This document shows, piece by piece, positions 62,641-64,000 of a stretch of DNA of 64,000 nt (position 1 is its first letter; every line of letters starts with the position of its first letter). The notes beneath the pieces are model-generated. The model was not told the DNA's origin and made no database searches. It saw only the letters and a list, made by a program, of their open reading frames with translations. The DNA is from Calothrix sp. PCC 7716 (GTDB lineage: Bacteria; Cyanobacteriota; Cyanobacteriia; Cyanobacteriales; Nostocaceae), in NCBI RefSeq assembly GCF_019977735.1, contig NZ_AP025018.1, forward strand, positions 10,668,580 to 10,732,579. The letters are read 5' to 3'. Position numbers and translations under genes: made by a program.

Positions 62641-63144
62641 ATGGATAACTTAGATTTAAATACTAGCTGGTTTTCGTCAACATCAGAAGAAATAGGTACA
62701 CTACAGCTACAACCAGAAGAACAAGACAGTGACATTGCTGCATTACAAAAACAGCAAACCATTAAAATTGAGAAACCAGAAAGCGAGCAAAAATTAGAAG
62801 CTTTGCTGAGTAACTTACTAAAATATGGTGTTCTACTAGCCAGTGCAGTAGTATTATTTGGCGGTATAATTTATTTGGTAAACTACGGCTCTGAAACTAT
62901 TACATACCGCTTCTTTTACGGAGAGCCAGAAAGATTATGTTCTCCAGTAGGTATAATAAAAGCAGTATTAGATGGTTACAGCGATGCCGTAATTCAGCTT
63001 GGCTTACTAATACTAGTATCCATACCGGTTATCCGAGTAGTAATTTCTTTATTCACCTTCCTAAAACTACGAGACTTTACTTACTTCTTCATATCCTTAC
63101 TCGTTTTAGGCGCCTTAACATATAGCCTAATAATAGCCCCCTAA
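62641..63144 (+). CDS. DUF1634 membrane protein, partner of TauE copy 2
   Basis: 167 residues. A soluble N-terminal 50 residues rich in Gln/Glu precedes three membrane helices (YGVLLASAVVLFGGIIYLV, DAVIQLGLLILVSIPVIRVV, YFFISLLVLGALTYSLII). This is the DUF1634 pattern. Such genes are often next to tauE and probably modulate it. Confidence 0.87.
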   Translation: MDNLDLNTSWFSSTSEEIGTLQLQPEEQDSDIAALQKQQTIKIEKPESEQKLEALLSNLLKYGVLLASAVVLFGGIIYLVNYGSETITYRFFYGEPERLCSPVGIIKAVLDGYSDAVIQLGLLILVSIPVIRVVISLFTFLKLRDFTYFFISLLVLGALTYSLIIAP

Positions 63145-63159
63145 ATCTTGTGAAACTGT

Positions 63160-63190
63160 CTTGTGGAGCAGGCATCCCTGCCTGCTCCCC
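63160..63190. repeat. CTTGTGGA/GGCATCC hairpin repeat
   Basis: CTTGTGGAGCAGGCATCC and CTGCCTGCTCC form a hairpin between the convergent DUF1634 and SPFH genes; likely terminator. Confidence 0.75.
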
Positions 63191-63193
63191 CTC

Positions 63194-63997
63194 TTATTTC
63201 ATAAACTGACCAACATCAAACTTCAAATCACCACCATTAACAATCTTCGGCAACTGACCATCCCACTTATCAACAGTTTGCTTCCGAATAATATCAGGCG
63301 TTAAATTCTCTTTTATCAACCTTTGTGCTTCCGCTTCACCCCTAGCCAAATTTACCTTAGCTTCAGCTTCCTTAATAGCCTTAAGTGCAACATAGTCTGC
63401 GCGCTTTGCATCTTGTTCAGCAACTTGTTTCGCTTCAACAGCATCCATAAACCTATCAGAAAAATGAACATGCACAAGCGAAATATCATCAACATTAATG
63501 TGATAACTAGTTAGTCGTGTAGTTAACAACTCATCAACACCAGCTTTCACCTCACTACGCTTAGTAATTATTTCCTCCGCAGTATACTGTGCCATTACAG
63601 CCTTTAACACCTCTTCAACCGCAGGATTAATAATTTTATCAATAATTTGAACTTCATCACCTATCTGTTGATAGATGATATTCACCTCTTCTGGTACTAT
63701 GTGCCAATTCAAAGCTACATCAGTATATACTTCCTGCAAATCCTTTGAAGATGCTTCAGCGGATATTTCTTGCTTTTCAACTCGGACGCTCAAATTTTTA
63801 ACAGTATTAACCAGAGGAATAATAAAATGAATACCTTCAGAAAGAATCTTATCTTCAACTCGCCCAAAATACATTAGTACTCCCCGCTCCCCAGCTTGAA
63901 CAAAAGCAAAGGGGAAAAAAATTATACCTATCAACGCCAAAGTCAAAATTATTCTAATTGTTTTGTTAAAAGTCTTCTTATTATGCATAATCAACAT
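63194..63997 (-). CDS. SPFH/prohibitin-family protein, second copy
   Basis: 267 residues. One N-terminal membrane segment (IILTLALIGIIFFPFAFV), an SPFH domain (VQAGERGVLMYFGRVEDK, DLQEVYTDVALNWHI) and a coiled coil (EAKQVAEQDAKRADYVALKA). The ATG at 63997 is the last possible inside the window, and an ATG at 63988 is equally plausible. Related to, but clearly diverged from, the protein at 32706. Confidence 0.9.
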   Translation of the reverse strand: MLIMHNKKTFNKTIRIILTLALIGIIFFPFAFVQAGERGVLMYFGRVEDKILSEGIHFIIPLVNTVKNLSVRVEKQEISAEASSKDLQEVYTDVALNWHIVPEEVNIIYQQIGDEVQIIDKIINPAVEEVLKAVMAQYTAEEIITKRSEVKAGVDELLTTRLTSYHINVDDISLVHVHFSDRFMDAVEAKQVAEQDAKRADYVALKAIKEAEAKVNLARGEAEAQRLIKENLTPDIIRKQTVDKWDGQLPKIVNGGDLKFDVGQFMK

Positions 63998-64000
63998 CTT

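Overview
The window is chromosomal DNA of a filamentous, Nostocales-type cyanobacterium. It carries psbA (photosystem II D1), a PedR-like LuxR regulator, a CcmS-like carboxysome protein, a CYP110-like P450, NIL-domain proteins, many two-component and Ser/Thr kinases, and the short repeat families typical of these genomes. The DNA is AT-rich. The palindrome GGCGCC occurs about 110 times by eye, where only a handful are expected, while the usual cyanobacterial HIP1 octamer GCGATCGC was not seen.

Region 1 (1-11.2 kb) is a co-directional run of about nine genes that looks like an undescribed effector or injection-associated locus: the 3' end of a conserved unknown, a 747-aa protein with two Gly/Ala-rich hydrophobic blocks, a GxSxG lipase-like protein (DUF2235/Tle1-like), two small overlapping genes, three proteins sharing short N-terminal motifs (one 880 aa with a duplicated acidic leader and a separate C-terminal domain), and a membrane-anchored protein built on a 42-bp tandem repeat. 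Region 2 (11.2-24.8 kb) holds a MarR/membrane-protein pair with matching operator-like palindromes, recR with no normal start codon at its conserved N-terminus, an MFS half-transporter fused to an antitoxin-like tail next to a VapC stub, psbA, a HIT protein, comM/yifB, a P450, two unrecognised small proteins, a PlsC-like acyltransferase, gluconokinase and a SnoaL-like gene behind a twin-operator promoter.

Region 3 (25-41 kb) is housekeeping and signalling: fructokinase, PedR-like regulator, a DUF6391/DUF2809 pair, a glycosyltransferase, two tandem Ser/Thr kinases, CcmS-like protein, SPFH protein, ABC-F ATPase and two overlapping PAS histidine kinases, the first with a degraded ATP-binding site. 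Region 4 (40.9-46.8 kb) is mobile: a 3.94-kb Tn554-like transposon (two tyrosine recombinases plus a TnpC-like protein) sits inside an old IS605-type tnpB, followed by a PIN toxin-antitoxin pair bracketed by a 97-bp direct repeat that includes the msrB leader.

Region 5 (47-64 kb) holds a glycogen debranching enzyme and then mostly sulfur metabolism: Rrf2 and Crp-family regulators, three NIL-domain copies (two decayed), cysW, cysT and sbp (no cysA in the window), cysK, two TauE-type exporters each paired with a small membrane protein, and a LysR regulator. It also has a Cys-rich copper-storage-like protein, a cadD-like transporter broken by a 195-bp ISL3-like MITE, and a second SPFH protein. 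Intergenic spaces carry several hairpin and tandem repeat families. One of them (GTAGGTTGGGT) supplies the stop codon of four different genes.
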